From: Rhabdophis nuchalis
Lineage: Eukaryota; Chordata; Lepidosauria; Squamata; Natricidae
Reading direction: 5' to 3'
Length of the DNA stretch: 64,000 nucleotides
NCBI GenBank assembly: GCA_039707465.1
Contig: CM077652.1
Coordinates: 38,453,118-38,517,117, forward strand
Shown in pieces: positions 34,797-46,900 of this stretch. How positions within the stretch are numbered: position 1 is the first letter of the stretch; every line of letters begins with the position of its first letter. A program made the position numbers and the translations under genes. The notes beneath the pieces are model-generated. The model had not been told where the DNA came from, made no database searches, and saw only the letters and a list, made by a program, of their open reading frames with translations.

Positions 34797-35755
34797 CAGG
34801 GGTGGGTTTCAAAATGTTTTACTACTGGTTCTATGGGCGTGGCATGTTTGGTGGGTGTGGCTTGTTGGTCATGTGACTGGACAGGCGTAGGTGGTTGGTC
34901 ATGTGACTGGGTGTGGCCAAGTTGACATCAGTTGACATGCCCCTCATGTCAAGGGGCATCTTGTCTGGCCTCACCTCACCTCACCTCAAAGAGATACATT
35001 TCTCTGTCTATTTAGTTATTACTTCTGAACATCCAAAATATACTATTTAATCCTATGTATGCATGCCACATGTGTACATACATATTACATAGTATATGGA
35101 CTGTGTATAGGCACACAAAAAGATGCATTATAATTTTTTACTTACTATATCTACTGTATGTGTATGTATACACACACACACACACACGACCAGTTACCAC
35201 ATCCCACACAGTTATGTGATTGAGGTTTTCTATGTTTCCAACAATTTCTTCTGGTTTCTGGTTAAAAATGCCCATTGGGGGAAATGGACTTGTTGACAAT
35301 TACAGTGTTTGCTTAATGACCACAAGGTTCACTTAAACAGGTCTCTCTCTCTCTCTCTCTCCCTCTCTCTCTCTGCTTCTCATCTCTCTCCCCTCTTTCT
35401 CTCTCATCTCTTTCTCCCTCTCTTTCTCTCGCCCATCTCTCTCCATCTCTTTCTCTCTCTGTCTCTCATCTCTCTTTCTCTCTCCCTCTAGTGTGCATGT
35501 GTGTGTGTGAACACATGTGTGCAAGCCTGAGAGAGGACAGAGTCATCCCCTTCCCCTTGTGCTGTTCCTTGGCAACGGGACTCTTTCTCTCTGCCTTCTT
35601 TTCCAGCCAAAAAACTTGCCAACAATGGCAGTGGTGACCAATGGAACCGGTTCAGGGCTGTGGCCAGCCTGGGTTGCTGCTGGTTCTGCAACCCAGGCTG
35701 GCATACCACGACCCGTTCAGCCGAACCAGTCTGAACCAGTAGGAATCCACCTCTG
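34797..35755. mobile_element. DNA element of the CAGRGGTGGGTT group, 959 bp, with (CA)n and (CT)n
   Basis: The left end CAGGGGTGGGTTTC and right end GGAATCCACCTCTG are inverted repeats. The interior carries GGCGTGGC and GTGGCTTG motifs, a short (CA)n at about 35168-35187, and a long CT-rich tract at 35341-35490. No transposase frame is visible. It interrupts the endonuclease of the old LINE. The TSD is unclear. Confidence 0.7.
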
Positions 35756-36488
35756 CTTTAAAAGATATGGCTTCTTCTCAAGTTGGACTAGTCCTGCTTT
35801 TAATAATGCTTATCTCCTTCCATCACTAAAAAACCCTGAAATCACTGCTGTATGGATGGAGTTGGAACATTATGTTAGTAAACTCCTGTAGGAATACCCA
35901 AATGCCAGGGTCCTACTAGGGGGAGACTTCAATGCTAAATTGGGACCAGTTGATTATATATTATTGATGACATCAATACCCACCATTGGAGGTTCCCATA
36001 CAAACCAGCACCTCCTTCATATGACTCTCTAAAGACAATAGAGCAAATTATGCTGGTCTCTATCTTGCAAACATGGCAAATTTAATTATTTCATATCCAA
36101 TTTTTTCATATCATGGGCTGGCAACTATCCTGGTGAGTTTATATTTAGGGCAAGGGCCAAACTAGCACATTGATTATATCATAATTTCTGTGGACTTACT
36201 ACTTTACATAGAAAATGTTGAAGTCCTATCTTACCTAGAAAGTGATCATTTACCACTGTGTATAAACACGAAGCCTTTCATTTGGCAGATGCCCTCGGTT
36301 TATTCCTCCAATTTCTCCAGCAGGCATAACAAGACGTCAATTGGACCCAACAATTTGACCAGAAGGTAGGAGAGCCCTAAGAGGACAACTTTTAAAAAAC
36401 TCAGCCTTTATATCAGCCAACCCTACTCAAGATTTACTAGAACTATATAAAAACATAATTCCTAAGCTACAACCACTACCAGCTGGTG

Positions 36489-36659
36489 GCCAGAGGTGGG
36501 TTGCTCCTGGTTCAGCCCAGATGGGGAGAACTGGTAGTGGCAGTGGCACGAGGCTCAGCCCACCCGCCCAGACACTTCTGCACATGCGTGAGCGACGCTT
36601 CTGCGCGCACACGCACAAGCAAACTGCTGGTAAAAATAATGGAAACCCAACACTGCACA
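36489..36659. mobile_element. DNA element fragment, CAGRGGTGGGTT left end
   Basis: The sequence CAGAGGTGGGTTGCTCCTGG starts at about 36492 and is followed by GAGAACTGGTAGTGG and a CpG-containing GCACATGCGTGAGCG stretch. The right boundary is not clear. It sits between two parts of the old LINE. Confidence 0.5.
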
Positions 36660-38195
36660 TGACTGAAACTCCTCAGCTAAGAGGCCTTGCATCGCCTTCA
36701 AACCATCTCCTCACACTCAAAAAACAATTGAAGCACTTGATTGCACTTGAGAAGAGGGACTTCCGGGGAATAGCTCAGTGACGCAGCAAAGCAAAAAACT
36801 CTTCTCTATTCTGGCGTCTGATTGCCTGCCACTCTGACAGAATTTCTAACCCATTAGACTCTCCTATACCTCCTACAATCTGGGAACTTCACTCTCAGAG
36901 AGTGTATGAAGACCCCTCCAGTGAGAGAATAAGGTATACAATAAAGGATTTGCCTGAAATTAAATCTCTCATTGGCCAACTCAGGACTGGGAAGGCTTCA
37001 GCAGCTGATTTCATTTCTGCTCAACTATTAAAGAATGATATGGAGGAGTGGATACCAGGCCTGGCAGCACTGTTCACCTGTACTGACTCCACTGGCCACG
37101 TCCCAGAGGATTGGGGCTTGGCAATCATCCGAATTTTTAAAAAGGGAAAGAGAGACAACCCTGACAATTACAGACCAATGTCTGCTAAATGTAATCAGCA
37201 AACTCTACGCCAAGCATCTCCAAAATAAATGAAAGCAGTGGCTGGTTTTTGAGAACTTGATTGCTGAAGAGCAAGCCGGGTCTGGAGTGGGGAGAAGCCC
37301 CATAGATCGGTGCTTAGTTTTCCATCATTTGATTGAAAAATACATATCAAATAGATCTATATCATTATTTGCCGCCGTTATAGATCGCAAGGCAGCTTTT
37401 GATACAGTCAGCAGGACTAAGCTATGGGAGAAGTGGGAAGTATCTTCAATTGATCATAGGCTTCTCCATTTGCTACATGCCTTACATACTAAAACATCCC
37501 TCAAGGTTAGATGTAATAACAAGGAGTCCTCTTGAGGTTGATCAAACTCAAAAGAGGGTTAAACAGGAGTGCATTTTAGTCCCTCTGCTTTTCAACTTTT
37601 CTATAAAAGACAAGGTAAAATGGTTAAATAAACCAGGTTACCACCCCCAAAAGTAGGTGACTGGAGCATCACCCTGCTGCTCTATGCAGATGATACTGTA
37701 GGACACCTGTAGGCCTTGAAAGAGCCTTGCAAGCCCTTGTCCAGTATTGTAATTACAATAAATTGAACATAAATTATCAGAAAACCAAGGTTATGACCTC
37801 TGCAAAAAGGCCAAAGCTTTGGTATCTTAATTGTCATAATATAAAGCAAGTAACCACTTTTAATTACCTGGGGGTGATCATCCATGCCCTTGGCTCAAGA
37901 AAAGCACATGGTGAATATGCGGCTGCCTCTGGCCAAAGATCACCGAACGCCATTCTCACATTCTTCTGCACTCTGTGTCTGCTGCAATGAAGCTCTTTCT
38001 GGCCAAGCTGCTAGCACAGCTTTGTTATGGGGCCCTTACTCAGACCTTACTCAACTTCGTGTTTCACACCATTGGAAAGAGTTCAATCCAAATTTATTAG
38101 AGCAATTCGCCAGATGCCACGTTGTGTCTCAAATGCAGTTCTGCACCTGATAAAAATCGAAGCAAGAATCTGTATAGCTTATAACATTCCCCGTT

Positions 38196-38606
38196 GCCTG
38201 GGTGCAGCCAGTTCTTTCTTCTTCTGGTTCCAAACTAAGCCCTGGTTGGTTGGTTGGTTGGTTAAAAGTGAGCTGGATCCTAATGCTCCATCACTGGAGA
38301 CTTTTAAAAGGGAGAACTTTTCAGTGGCCGGCTGGCAAAGAAAGCTCTCAGCCATGACTGCTGCCGCTGCCTCCAGTTTGGCAGGCAAAGGAAGTGGGTG
38401 GGTGGGGCAAGCATGGTGCGGACAGACGGGGCGAAAGAGAGAGAGAGGCAACTGAGCTGGCGGGGGGGAGCGAGCGGGGGCATAGAGGGGACCATCCCAG
38501 TACGGGGGCGTGGCCAGGCTGCCATTGCTACTGGTCCGCAAACGTATGGCCGATTTCCACTAACGGTATGCCTGTATCGGTGCATACCGGGAACAACCCA
38601 CCTCTG
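38196..38606. mobile_element. DNA element of the CAGRGGTGGGTT group, right part, with short (GGTT)n
   Basis: This block matches 30190-30652 nearly throughout: GGTGCAGCC...TTCTTTCTTC, (GGTT)n at about 38241-38262, CTAATGCTCCATCACTGGAG, GATTTCCACTAACGGTATGCC, and the end GGAACAACCCACCTCTG. It interrupts the C-terminal region of the old LINE. Confidence 0.75.
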
Positions 38607-39026
38607 AGTCCAGCTTTGCCAAAGTAGGCTTCTCTCCAGCCTCAACACTCAAGTTGGACCAACACCAAGCAAAACAAACCTCGCGACAAAGGATAGAGGA
38701 CATTGAGAGGCAAACGGACTTAGGGAAAGCTCCATCATTTCTGGCTCCAGACTCTGTTAGATACGTTGTTACTCTTGCCAGTTATCTTAGCCAGTTGGAC
38801 AGAGAACCACCGGAAAGCATTCTCGCTCACACGGTGCCATGCGCTTCCATCGGTCGTCCTGTATGGCAAGTATAAAAAGATACCATTGACTGAAAGAGCT
38901 GGAGACCGTTGGACACATACTCCTTCAATGCTCTTTCTATTGATATATTCGAATAAAAACTTTCCTCCCAGTAATCAATAGGTATCCTGGCGGTTCCGAC
39001 AATGATTATCTCAAGTAGCTGCTTAA

Positions 39027-42000
39027 GGACATCTTCATCAATGATTTGGATGAGGGAATAAATGGGGAACTCATCAAATTTGCAGATGACACCAAGCTGG
39101 CAGGAATAGCCAACACTCCAGAAGATAGGCTTAAGATACAGAAGGATCTTGACAAACTTGAACATTGGGCACTATCTAATAAAATGAAATTCAATGGCGA
39201 AAAGAGTAAGGTTCTACATTTAGGCAACAAAAATGAAATGCACAGGTACAGTATAGGTGGTACCTTGCTCAATAGCAGTAACTGTGAAAGGGATCTTGGA
39301 GTCCTAGCGGACAACCATTTAAATATGAGCCAGCAGTGTGCAGCAGCTGCCAAAAAAGCCAACACAGTTCTAGGCTGCATAAACAGAGGGATAGAATCAA
39401 GATCACGTGAAGTGTTAATACCACTTTATAATTCCTTGGTAAGGCCACACTTGGAATACGACATCCAGTTTTGGTTGCCATGATGTAGAAAAGATGTGGA
39501 GACTCTAGAAAAAGTGCAGAGAAGAGCAACAAAGATGATTAGGGGACTGGAGACTAAAACATATGAGGAATGGTTGCAGGAACTGGATATGTCTAGTTTA
39601 ATGAAAAGAAGGACTAGGGGAGACATGAGAGCAGTGTTCCGATATCTCAGGGGCTGCCACAAGGAAGAGGGAGTCAAACTATTCTCCAGGGCACTTGAGG
39701 GCAGGACAAGAAGCAATGGGTGGAAACTAATCAAGGAGAGAAGCAACTTAGAACTGAGGAGAAATTTCCTGTCAGTTAGAACAATTAATCAGTGGAACAG
39801 CTTGCCACCAGAAATTGTGAATGCCCCAACACTGCAAGTCTTTTAAGAAGATGTTGGGGCAAGAGGGCTGAGCCAGCTGTGCTGACACAACATGGGGTCT
39901 TAGTGCTCTGAGACTGCCATTGAACTTTTGCCACCCCTTGGTCCATAGGTGACCTAAACCATCCTGGAGGGACGGCGACGAGGAAGCTAAAGCCTTGCTG
40001 GTCACAGGGGTATTGCAATCCCCTGTTTTGACCCAAGGGACGAGCTTCTGCAAGGCGACAAAAGGCAGCCCCCTCCCCCGGGGGAAGAAAGGCAAAGGCA
40101 AGCTCCGGCAGGAAGGAAATAAGCTGAGAGGGAAGTACTAGACCGGAAAGGTATTTTAACTTTTTTCTTTGAAACATTTCGCTTAAAGAAATCCTTTCTT
40201 TTTGGTAAATTAAAGCTGTTAATTATGGAACAAGCGGCGGAATTAATCTAATACGCTCAGAACTGGGAGGTTTCCCTTTGTTCTCATGTTGCTGGAATTG
40301 TAGATTGAAGCGAATGAGGTTTTTTTTCTTCCTTTTTTCCCCCCTTTGAAACTGACTGGACTATTTTTTTTTCTTCATTTCTTTCATTTTACTCTTTGTT
40401 ACTTAAAATTTTGAAGTTGGGATTATCTTTACAATTACTTTAGAAGGTTTACTGCTTACCTTTGAATCAAATAAGAACTATGCCCTTTACTTTCGTTTTA
40501 ACAACAAAGAAAAAGGGAATTTTGCTGCATTGCCACTGGAGGTCGCTGGTTGGTCTGTATGAGACAATTTACCATTTTTTTTCAAAAGTTTTAAAGCATG
40601 GACTGTTTACAACTTTTTGATAACTGACTGTTATATTCCCTTCCGGAGAATATCCAAAGGGAGGTTAGCCTTGAGACCAGGGTGGCAGTGAGAACCCAAC
40701 TTTATTATTTTTTCTTGGATGCTTTGACAAATCAGAATGCTTTGGTTGAAATCTTAAATATTTTGAAACAAAGACAAAGAAGGATTGATAAAAAACTGGA
40801 GAAATTGTTGCATGTCACAGTAAGCTATGAAAAAGAATTGAAGACAGATGAAAGAAAAGAAATCTTCCCAAAAACACCTCAGACCAATGGATTAACTCTT
40901 GGAGAGAATGGAAAGAAGAAAATTTTTAAAAGAGACTTTGAGGAATGCGAGCTCCACTTTACTGGTAAAGGAAAAGAAGAGGGAAAAAAGAATTGGAGAC
41001 GGATGAAAGAAAAGAAATCTCTCCAAAAACACACCTGATATTTAAAGACAAACAACGTGTTATAATAGAAAATGGGCAGCGCTATTATTTGAGAGTTACA
41101 ATGGACAATAGTGTGCAAAAAGATATTTACAAAAAACCTGGAAAGAAGAATAAAAAGAGACGAGGGCCACAAATGGCAAAAGAGATAAGTTTAACTCGAC
41201 TTTGGAAAGACACTGGTTAATAATGGAAATTGTTATCCTTTGATGATTAATAATTAGTTAGATGGTTTTAGAATATCATTGAAGGATTCATAAAAATTTA
41301 AGATTGTTTTAGATTATTATTGGAAAATTCATATAGGTGTATGTATATGTGTGTGTACCCTGGGAGCAGACAATGGATGCCATTATGTGGTTGTGTTTTG
41401 AGTACATGTTTGAAGAAGAAGATAGACCAAATCTGGAATATTAGATGAGAATTTTGGAGTAATGATATTAAGATGTATGATGAACTTTCTGTTTTAAAAT
41501 TTATAAAATGAGATTATTTATGAATAATAATCATTTTAGAGATGCACAGAAATTATGAGTGACCAGTCGGTATGCTTTTTAAAAGATACAATGAAGAGTG
41601 ATGACTTTTCCTTATTATTTCTATTCTTAATTTTATTCTTTCTTTTTCTTTGTCTGTCTTATTAATAGAATGCCATTATATACCTTTATTTTACATATAA
41701 AAGGATGTTAAAACAATCAGTTAAATTAAAATTGAGATATAAGAATTGTAATAATTGACATGAAAAGCAAGTGATGACCATGGAAGAAATACATAGAAAT
41801 TTGTAATTAACTGACACGTTTTTTATAATTTGTAATTTTTTATGGAAGATGGTTTCCTATGTTCTTTCTACCATTTTTGTATTATTTGTGTTTGTTCAAA
41901 AATAAATAAAAATTACCTTTGAAAAAAAGAAGATGTTGGATAGCCATTTGTCTGAAATGGTATAGGGCTTCCTGCCTAGGCAGGGAGTTGGACTAGATGA

Positions 42001-42043
42001 CTTCCAAGGTCTCTTCCAACTTTGCTGTTGTATTATATTGTAA
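39027..42043 (+). mobile_element. CR1 LINE C-terminal half and 3' end, split by an L1 derivative
   Basis: From 39027 the plus strand reads [20 protein letters not shown] with the FADDTKL box (the YADD position in CR1), then [35 protein letters not shown], a stop at 39481-39483, [14 protein letters not shown] and LELRRNFLSVRTINQWNSLP. It is interrupted at 39858 and resumes at 41940 with the 3' UTR GATAGCCATTTGTCTGAAATGG ... GACTTCCAAGGTCTC. It is well preserved and 5'-truncated inside the RT. Confidence 0.9.
39858..41926 (+). mobile_element. ORF2-less L1-like derivative (copy 3), 2069 bp, 13-bp TSD
   Basis: AAGAAGATGTTGG is present on both sides (39845-39857 and 41927-41939), inside the CR1 3' region. 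The 5' part is a GC-rich UTR-like stretch (40040-40320). Open segments at 40682-41038 and 40993-41220 are lysine-rich with coiled-coil character (NILKQRQRRIDKKLEKLLHV, and GQRYYLRVTMDNSVQKD), suggesting an internally shuffled ORF1. The rest, from about 41221, is an A/T-rich 3' region ending CAAAAATAAATAAAAATTACC and a short A tail. No endonuclease or RT is present. The ORF1 assignment is weaker than for copies 1 and 2. Confidence 0.7.
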
Positions 42044-42186
42044 CAGATTGGATGCCAAATTGTGATTTTAATATAGATTTTATATATTAAGTATTATTTC
42101 ATTCTAGAATGTTTAACTGGATATTCCTTTTTTTATTTATTCTGGTTTCTGGTCTTTGACTGTAATAAATTTGATTTGATTTGAAT
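42043..42186 (+). mobile_element. Probable 3' end of the old LINE with (TTTGAT)n tail
   Basis: The sequence CTTTGACTGTAATAAATTTGATTTGATTTGA ends this block. Its position directly after the CR1, and the loss of the old LINE at 39026 directly before it, suggest that the CR1 landed between the coding end and the 3' tail of the old LINE. This linkage is inferred. Confidence 0.5.
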
Positions 42187-43164
42187 AGCTGGCCTGGCTT
42201 TCTTAATGGGTACAAATCTCCCTCTCTAAAGACTTCAGGCTTCTGCTTGAGGCTGTTTTCCTATGGCAGGAAGACTGGGGCTGCTTTCTGCCTTTAAAAA
42301 CATGTTTCTCCTCTTCTCCTTTTAGAGAAATATAATATCCTGCCTCTTTTAATATTCCCCAGAATATTTCAGGGGGGGGGGGGGGGGAAATAAGGGAGAG
42401 AGATATCACTTTAACTACCAGCATAGCTAAGCCCAATTTAAGGCTGTTTTATTTCCAGGCAACACCACAAAGACATTGCAGATAATGTGGTTTGTTTGCT
42501 TTGTGCTGTGCTGTGCAGCAAGCGGGGAAGGTCCCTATTCGGTGCTTCCTGGTCAGATTTCATTTCTTCTGAATCAGTTTCAGCTTAGAAAATTCCCAGC
42601 GTTGAAGTTGAAAGAAGGAACGTCTGTCTGTGTCCTTCCAAACTTTAGAGCACCCACTTGTTTGTAAGACTGAATTTGGGTTGTCCTGTATCTCTCTCCC
42701 TTTTATAATATTTATTTCATCAGGATTCAATGGTGAATCAAATCAAATGATAATCAAATGCTTGGAAAAATGTAACATTTGATAGCGCTGTTCCTTCTAG
42801 GGTTACTTAATTCAAGGAAGTTTTTCCACCAACTTCTCTGCTGGGAAGGCTCCGTTTGCTGCTGCTAATAGGGCCAGAGATTTAAAGACCTTCCATGAAC
42901 TCTAAAATAAATAATTTGCCTCTGAACATAAAACTGAGGCTTCATGTATCAATTGGAAGGTAAATCAAACCCAATTGAAGACAGCAGTCAGTACTTTTAT
43001 CAATGTCTGATATGTACAGATAGACTGCCTTTCAAGAAGGAGGTTCTACAATATGTACCGCATATGAATTGGGCAGTCATATAATTCTTCTTGCATAAAT
43101 AAATAAATATTCTGTTCTTTGTAACAAACACAACTTCAGCAAAAAGACTTTGGGAATGTTACAC
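42187..43164. other. Interval without recognised genes
   Basis: The part at 42260-42400 repeats 31365-31490 and includes a poly-G run at about 42374-42389. A short signal-peptide-like frame from 42485 has no splice or homology support and is not called. Confidence 0.4.
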
Positions 43165-43285
43165 AGCCGTGAGTCTCAACCTTCGTTGCTTTTAGATGTG
43201 TGACTTCATCGCATGGCTGCTTGGAGAATTCTGGGAGTTGAAGTCCACACATCTTAAAGTTGATAAGGTTGAGAAGCAGTTGTGT
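43165..43285. mobile_element. Palindromic non-autonomous DNA element
   Basis: GAGTCTCAACCTTCGTTGCTTTTAGATGTGTGACTTC on the left pairs imperfectly with GAAGTCCACACATCTTAAAGTTGATAAGGTTGAGAAGC on the right. The centre holds GGAGAATTCTGGGAGTTG, which also occurs at 59240-59270 and 62730-62745. This marks a common squamate MITE type. Confidence 0.7.
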
Positions 43286-44020
43286 AGATTCTTAAAGCAA
43301 GAGATAAGTGGCAAGTGCGCCTTAAATAAACAGTTTTCAGTTAGCTTGTAGTGTCCATCAGAGAAGAACAGGAAAATGTCAAAAATGAGGCCTATCAAAC
43401 ATGGGCTCTGCTCATTGTTTCTCTCCGATTAATCTGGTCTGCCGCTAGCTGTCTTAGCCTGTCCTAGATCAGATTCTTCTAGATGGGCTGGGATTTTCAT
43501 GCCTCCCAGCAGTCCCTATAAATTTCCCAAGACAGTGGATATGGAGGATGACCCTCAAGCCAACCTTATTTCATTATCACTAAATGCCAGAGTTTCAATC
43601 TACTTGTCAGTCAATCCCAGGATACTGTTGCTTGTGCAATTACGGCAATCAAGGATAGGTGCTGCATATAATCAGAAAGAAATGCTTCATATCAAGATTG
43701 AGAAATGGACACAAACATCTGAAGTTAAAAAGGGTTGATCCCTAATTGTACGTGTAGAGTAATCCCAGGACATGTTGGGACACCAAATTGTAAAAAGTTG
43801 GTTTAGCTCATATTAGCCAGTAGGGTGTTTTCCCAAGGAAGTAAGATAAGAAATTATCGTAACTGAGTTGTGATGTGTGCAGGAATCAGGGAAATATTTG
43901 CACTGAATCACAAGGAAATCAGATGGCCCACATAAAACTCCTGCAATGCATTGTCAATATTTGATCATCTTTTACTGACATTGGAATAGATTTTTGACTC
44001 TACTTTCGTTATTCAATTAC
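43286..44020. other. Interval without recognised genes
   Basis: No open frame with known domains and no repeat boundary is evident. Confidence 0.4.
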
Positions 44021-45465
44021 TAGCCGTTCCCGGCCATGCGTTGCTGTGCCCCAGTCTGGTTAAATGGCCAACCAATCTGTGTGTAGTTCTACGCCTGTAC
44101 ACACAAACATATACACACAACCACCGTATAATCCCCAACCTACCTACCCACTGTATTTTTTGGAGTATAAGACGCACCGGAGTATAAGACGCACCCAGGT
44201 TTTGAAGAGGCATTTTTTTTAAAAAAGTAGGTAGGTAGGTAGATAGAGGGATAGAGAGGGAGAGAAAGAGAGAAATACAGCAGGTAGGTAGGTAGAGAGA
44301 AAGAGTAGGTAGGTAGGTGGGGGGGGGAGACAGAGAGAGAGAGAAAGAAATACAGTAAGTAGGTAGGTAGGGAGACAGAGTGTGTAGTTATGTAGGTAGG
44401 GAGATAAAAGGGATAGGGAGAGAGAAATACACTAGGTAGGTAAGTAGGGAGAGATAGTGTGCAGAGATAGATAAGTAGGTAGAGGGATAGAGAGAGAAAT
44501 AGAGAGAGAGAGAAATACAGTAGATAGGTAGGGGGAGAGAGAGAGAGTAGGTAGGTAAGTAGGTAGATGTTTCCAGGTGCATTTACCCATGTGCTGGAGA
44601 AGGAAATCACTGGCCACCTTTGGAACAAATCTTTGTTTCTGCAGGCACAGCCCAACGTAATTCTCATCTATCACTCTAAACAGCTTTCCAAAAGGGGAAA
44701 AAACCCTGTTTTGCACTGTGCAAACCTCCCCCAAACGGCCTGTTTTTCGCAAAAATGGCCCCTATTTTTTCAAATAAAAGGCATGAACAGCCTTAGGGGG
44801 ACTTGCAGAGTGCTCCTGGGGGGGGGGGGGGGCAAAACGAGGAAAAACGGCCCGTTTTTTTCGTGAAAACAGGCCATTTTTTGGTCAAAAAATAGCATGC
44901 CTAGCCTTATGGAGGCTTATAGCATGCCTAGCCTTATGGAGGCTTATAGAGTGCTGCTGGGGGCTGGGGGGAGCAAAAACGCCCTGTTCTGCCCTCCCCA
45001 GCCCCCAGGAGCTCTCTGGAAGCCTCCATAAGGGTATGCGCATGGCCATTTTGGTGAAGGGGCAGGGTTTCAGGAGGCAAAAAAATGCTGTATAAGACGC
45101 ACTCAGGTTTTCAGCCTCTTTTTAGAGGAAAAAAGGTGTGTCTTATACTCCAAAAAATACGGTACCTACAGTGTTTCTCCTTGCATCTTATGGACAGAGT
45201 ATTTTATGTCATAAAGGATGACATAATACCTGTGGCCCACTGCTCTCTCTGTATCCATCTACCTACCTTTTTTTAAAACAATTTTTTACATTTCCATGGC
45301 ATGTACCTGGCACAGGTGTGACATCTACACAATCTTTATATATCATTGGTGCTGTATTTCAGAGGAACATTGTGTGAAAATTTGGAAGTGATCGGTGCAG
45401 GACTTTAGGAGATTAGCGGTTTTGAACAAACTCTTGTTACATTTTTATTTATATAGATATCAAAA
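44021..45465 (+). mobile_element. Non-autonomous RTE-like element interrupted by a DNA element
   Basis: The left part begins ACTAGCCGTTCCCGGCCATGCG and the right part (45170-45465) ends with ATCGGTGCAGGACTTTAGG, GATTAGCGGTTTTGAACAAAC and TTTATTTATATAGAT. The right part matches 3525-3719. The arrangement fits a short RTE-derived element into which the 44151-45163 DNA element inserted. Family assignment is from memory. Confidence 0.6.
44151..45163. mobile_element. DNA element with GTATTTTTTGGAGTATAAGACGC inverted ends, about 1 kb
   Basis: The left end CTGTATTTTTTGGAGTATAAG is an inverted repeat of the right end CTTATACTCCAAAAAATACGG. Subterminal TATAAGACGCAC repeats occur on both sides. The interior has a GGTAGGTAGG/GAGAGA simple-repeat tract (44222-44560), a poly-G run near 44818-44832, and a 36-bp direct duplication near 44896-44950. 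There is no transposase. Flanking CCTAC is shared on the two sides, but a full TSD is not clear. Confidence 0.75.
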
Positions 45466-45765
45466 ATGGTTTTCCATTAGCCTTGCCAGTTACCAACAGA
45501 GGCCAAACTTCTGAAGCAGAACTTATCGTGGGATGATTATGACAAAGGAAGAAGATTTCTGCTACCTTGCATGAATGCCCATTCCACAGTGGCAGTTAGT
45601 AGTAGAGACACATGGAAATTCCCCAATGAATTTGTGGGCAGAGGAATAAAAAGCTCAACCTTACACAGACATGGCCATTCTGCTTTCTTGGCTGCAGTAC
45701 CCAAAGGCTTTGCCATTGCTTTTCTCCAGAATGTATTGCCACCATCTGAATTTAACCTACAGGAT
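45466..45765. other. Interval without recognised features
   Basis: An open frame at 45571-45768 has no recognised motif. Confidence 0.4.
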
Positions 45766-46585
45766 TGATAGTTCCTGGCAATTTAGTTGAAGGCATAGTA
45801 GGAGAACTTATCACGTTTGCAAACGACACCCAAAGAAGGGGGAAAATAGACTCGGGAGCTTGGCAGACTTGAACACTGGTCACTATCCAACAAAATGCAA
45901 TCCAATTTGAGAAAAGTAAGATTTTAAACTTAGGCAAAAAAAACCTCCAAATATAAAATAGGTGGTATCTGGCTCGACAGCAGTAAATGAGAGGGTCTAG
46001 GAGTCCTAGTGGACAAGCACTTAAATATGAGCCAGCCGTGTGCTGCAGCTGTCAGAAAAATCAATGCAATCCTAGGCTGCATTAACAGAGGGATAGAATC
46101 AAGATCATGTGATCTATTAGTGTCACTTTATACTGTACTGGTAAGGCCACACTTAGAAAGCTATGTCCAGTTTTGATCACCACAGTACAAGAAAGAGTGC
46201 AGAGAAGAGCAAAAAAGATGACTGGGAGGTTCAACCAAATGATGAACAGGTGCAGGAACTGGGAATATCTAGTGGCTAGTCCAGCAAAAAGAAGGATTGG
46301 GGTGACATGAGAGCAGTCTTCCAATATTTGGGAGGGTGTCACAGAGAAGCGGGTCGACCTATTTTCCAAAGCAACAAGAAGTAACAGATGAAAGATCATT
46401 AAGGAGAGAACCAAATCAGAAGAAATTTCCTGACAGAACAATCAATCCATGGAAGTTGTAGGTGCTCCATCACTGGACGTTTTAAGAGATTGGACAGCCA
46501 TTTGTCTGAAATGGTAGGGTCTCCTGCTTGAGCAGGGGGTTGGATTAGAAGACCTCCATGTTCCCTTTCAAGTCTGTTGTTCTGT
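45766..46585 (+). mobile_element. Degraded CR1 LINE, C-terminal region and 3' end
   Basis: Diverged but collinear with 39060-39846 and 41940-42040: CTTGAACACTGGTCACTATCC, AATATGAGCCAGCCGTGTGC, CTAGGCTGCATTAACAGAGGG, GTAAGGCCACACTTAGA, and the 3' UTR GACAGCCATTTGTCTGAAATGG. Numerous indels mean no frame survives. Confidence 0.85.
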
Positions 46586-46587
46586 TA

Positions 46588-46900
46588 GTTTCACTGTCAG
46601 GAAATTTTTCCTTAGTTCCAGGTGGCCTCTCCCTTGTCCATAATATACTCAGCAGGTTCTGGTAGCTAACCAACACAATTGACGCTTGGAAGCTAATTAG
46701 AGTCAGACGTGGTTAGCATTTGGATGGGCAATCACTTATGAAGATGTTGAAGGTTACCGGGCCCAAGGCTGAACCTTGATATACCCCACTGAATGCTTCC
46801 CTCCAGGTAGATGCAGCTCCACACTATATACATTAAGTGTGCTGGTTAGTCAGTTATGAATCCATCCGACTATGATCACAGGGTGATTGAAGGCGAAATT
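46588..46900 (-). mobile_element. CR1 LINE fragment, antisense
   Basis: The plus strand shows reverse-complement CR1 RT-region text: GGGCCCAAGGCTGAACCTTG, TACCCCACTGAATGCTTCCC, TCCAGGTAGATGCAGCTCC and GTTATGAATCCATCCGAC. It adjoins the sense CR1 fragment tail to tail. Confidence 0.65.

Larger units (their letters stand above)
33907..39026 (+). mobile_element. Old LINE (endonuclease-RT), dispersed in pieces by later insertions
   Basis: Plus-strand pieces at 33907-34796, 35756-36488, 36660-38195 and 38607-39026 read in order. They are an endonuclease start (IILVQETWTVDDLLLNGYPS, LLGGDFNAKLG), the RT (IGQLRTGKASAADFISAQLL, IIRIFKKGKRDNPDNYRPM, LIAEEQAG, IDRKAAFDTVS, QECILVPLLFNF, LLYADDTV, FNYLGVI) and a C-terminal ETVGHILLQCSFY region. 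Many stops and shifts show great age. The 3' end with a TTTGATTTGATTTGA tail is probably at 42043-42186, beyond the CR1 insertion. The clade was not determined. Confidence 0.75.

Noticed and set aside
42485..42667. Small plus-strand frame with a signal-peptide-like start
   Set aside because: It is only about 60 codons, lacks homology and splice or poly(A) context, and hydrophobic starts of this length occur by chance.
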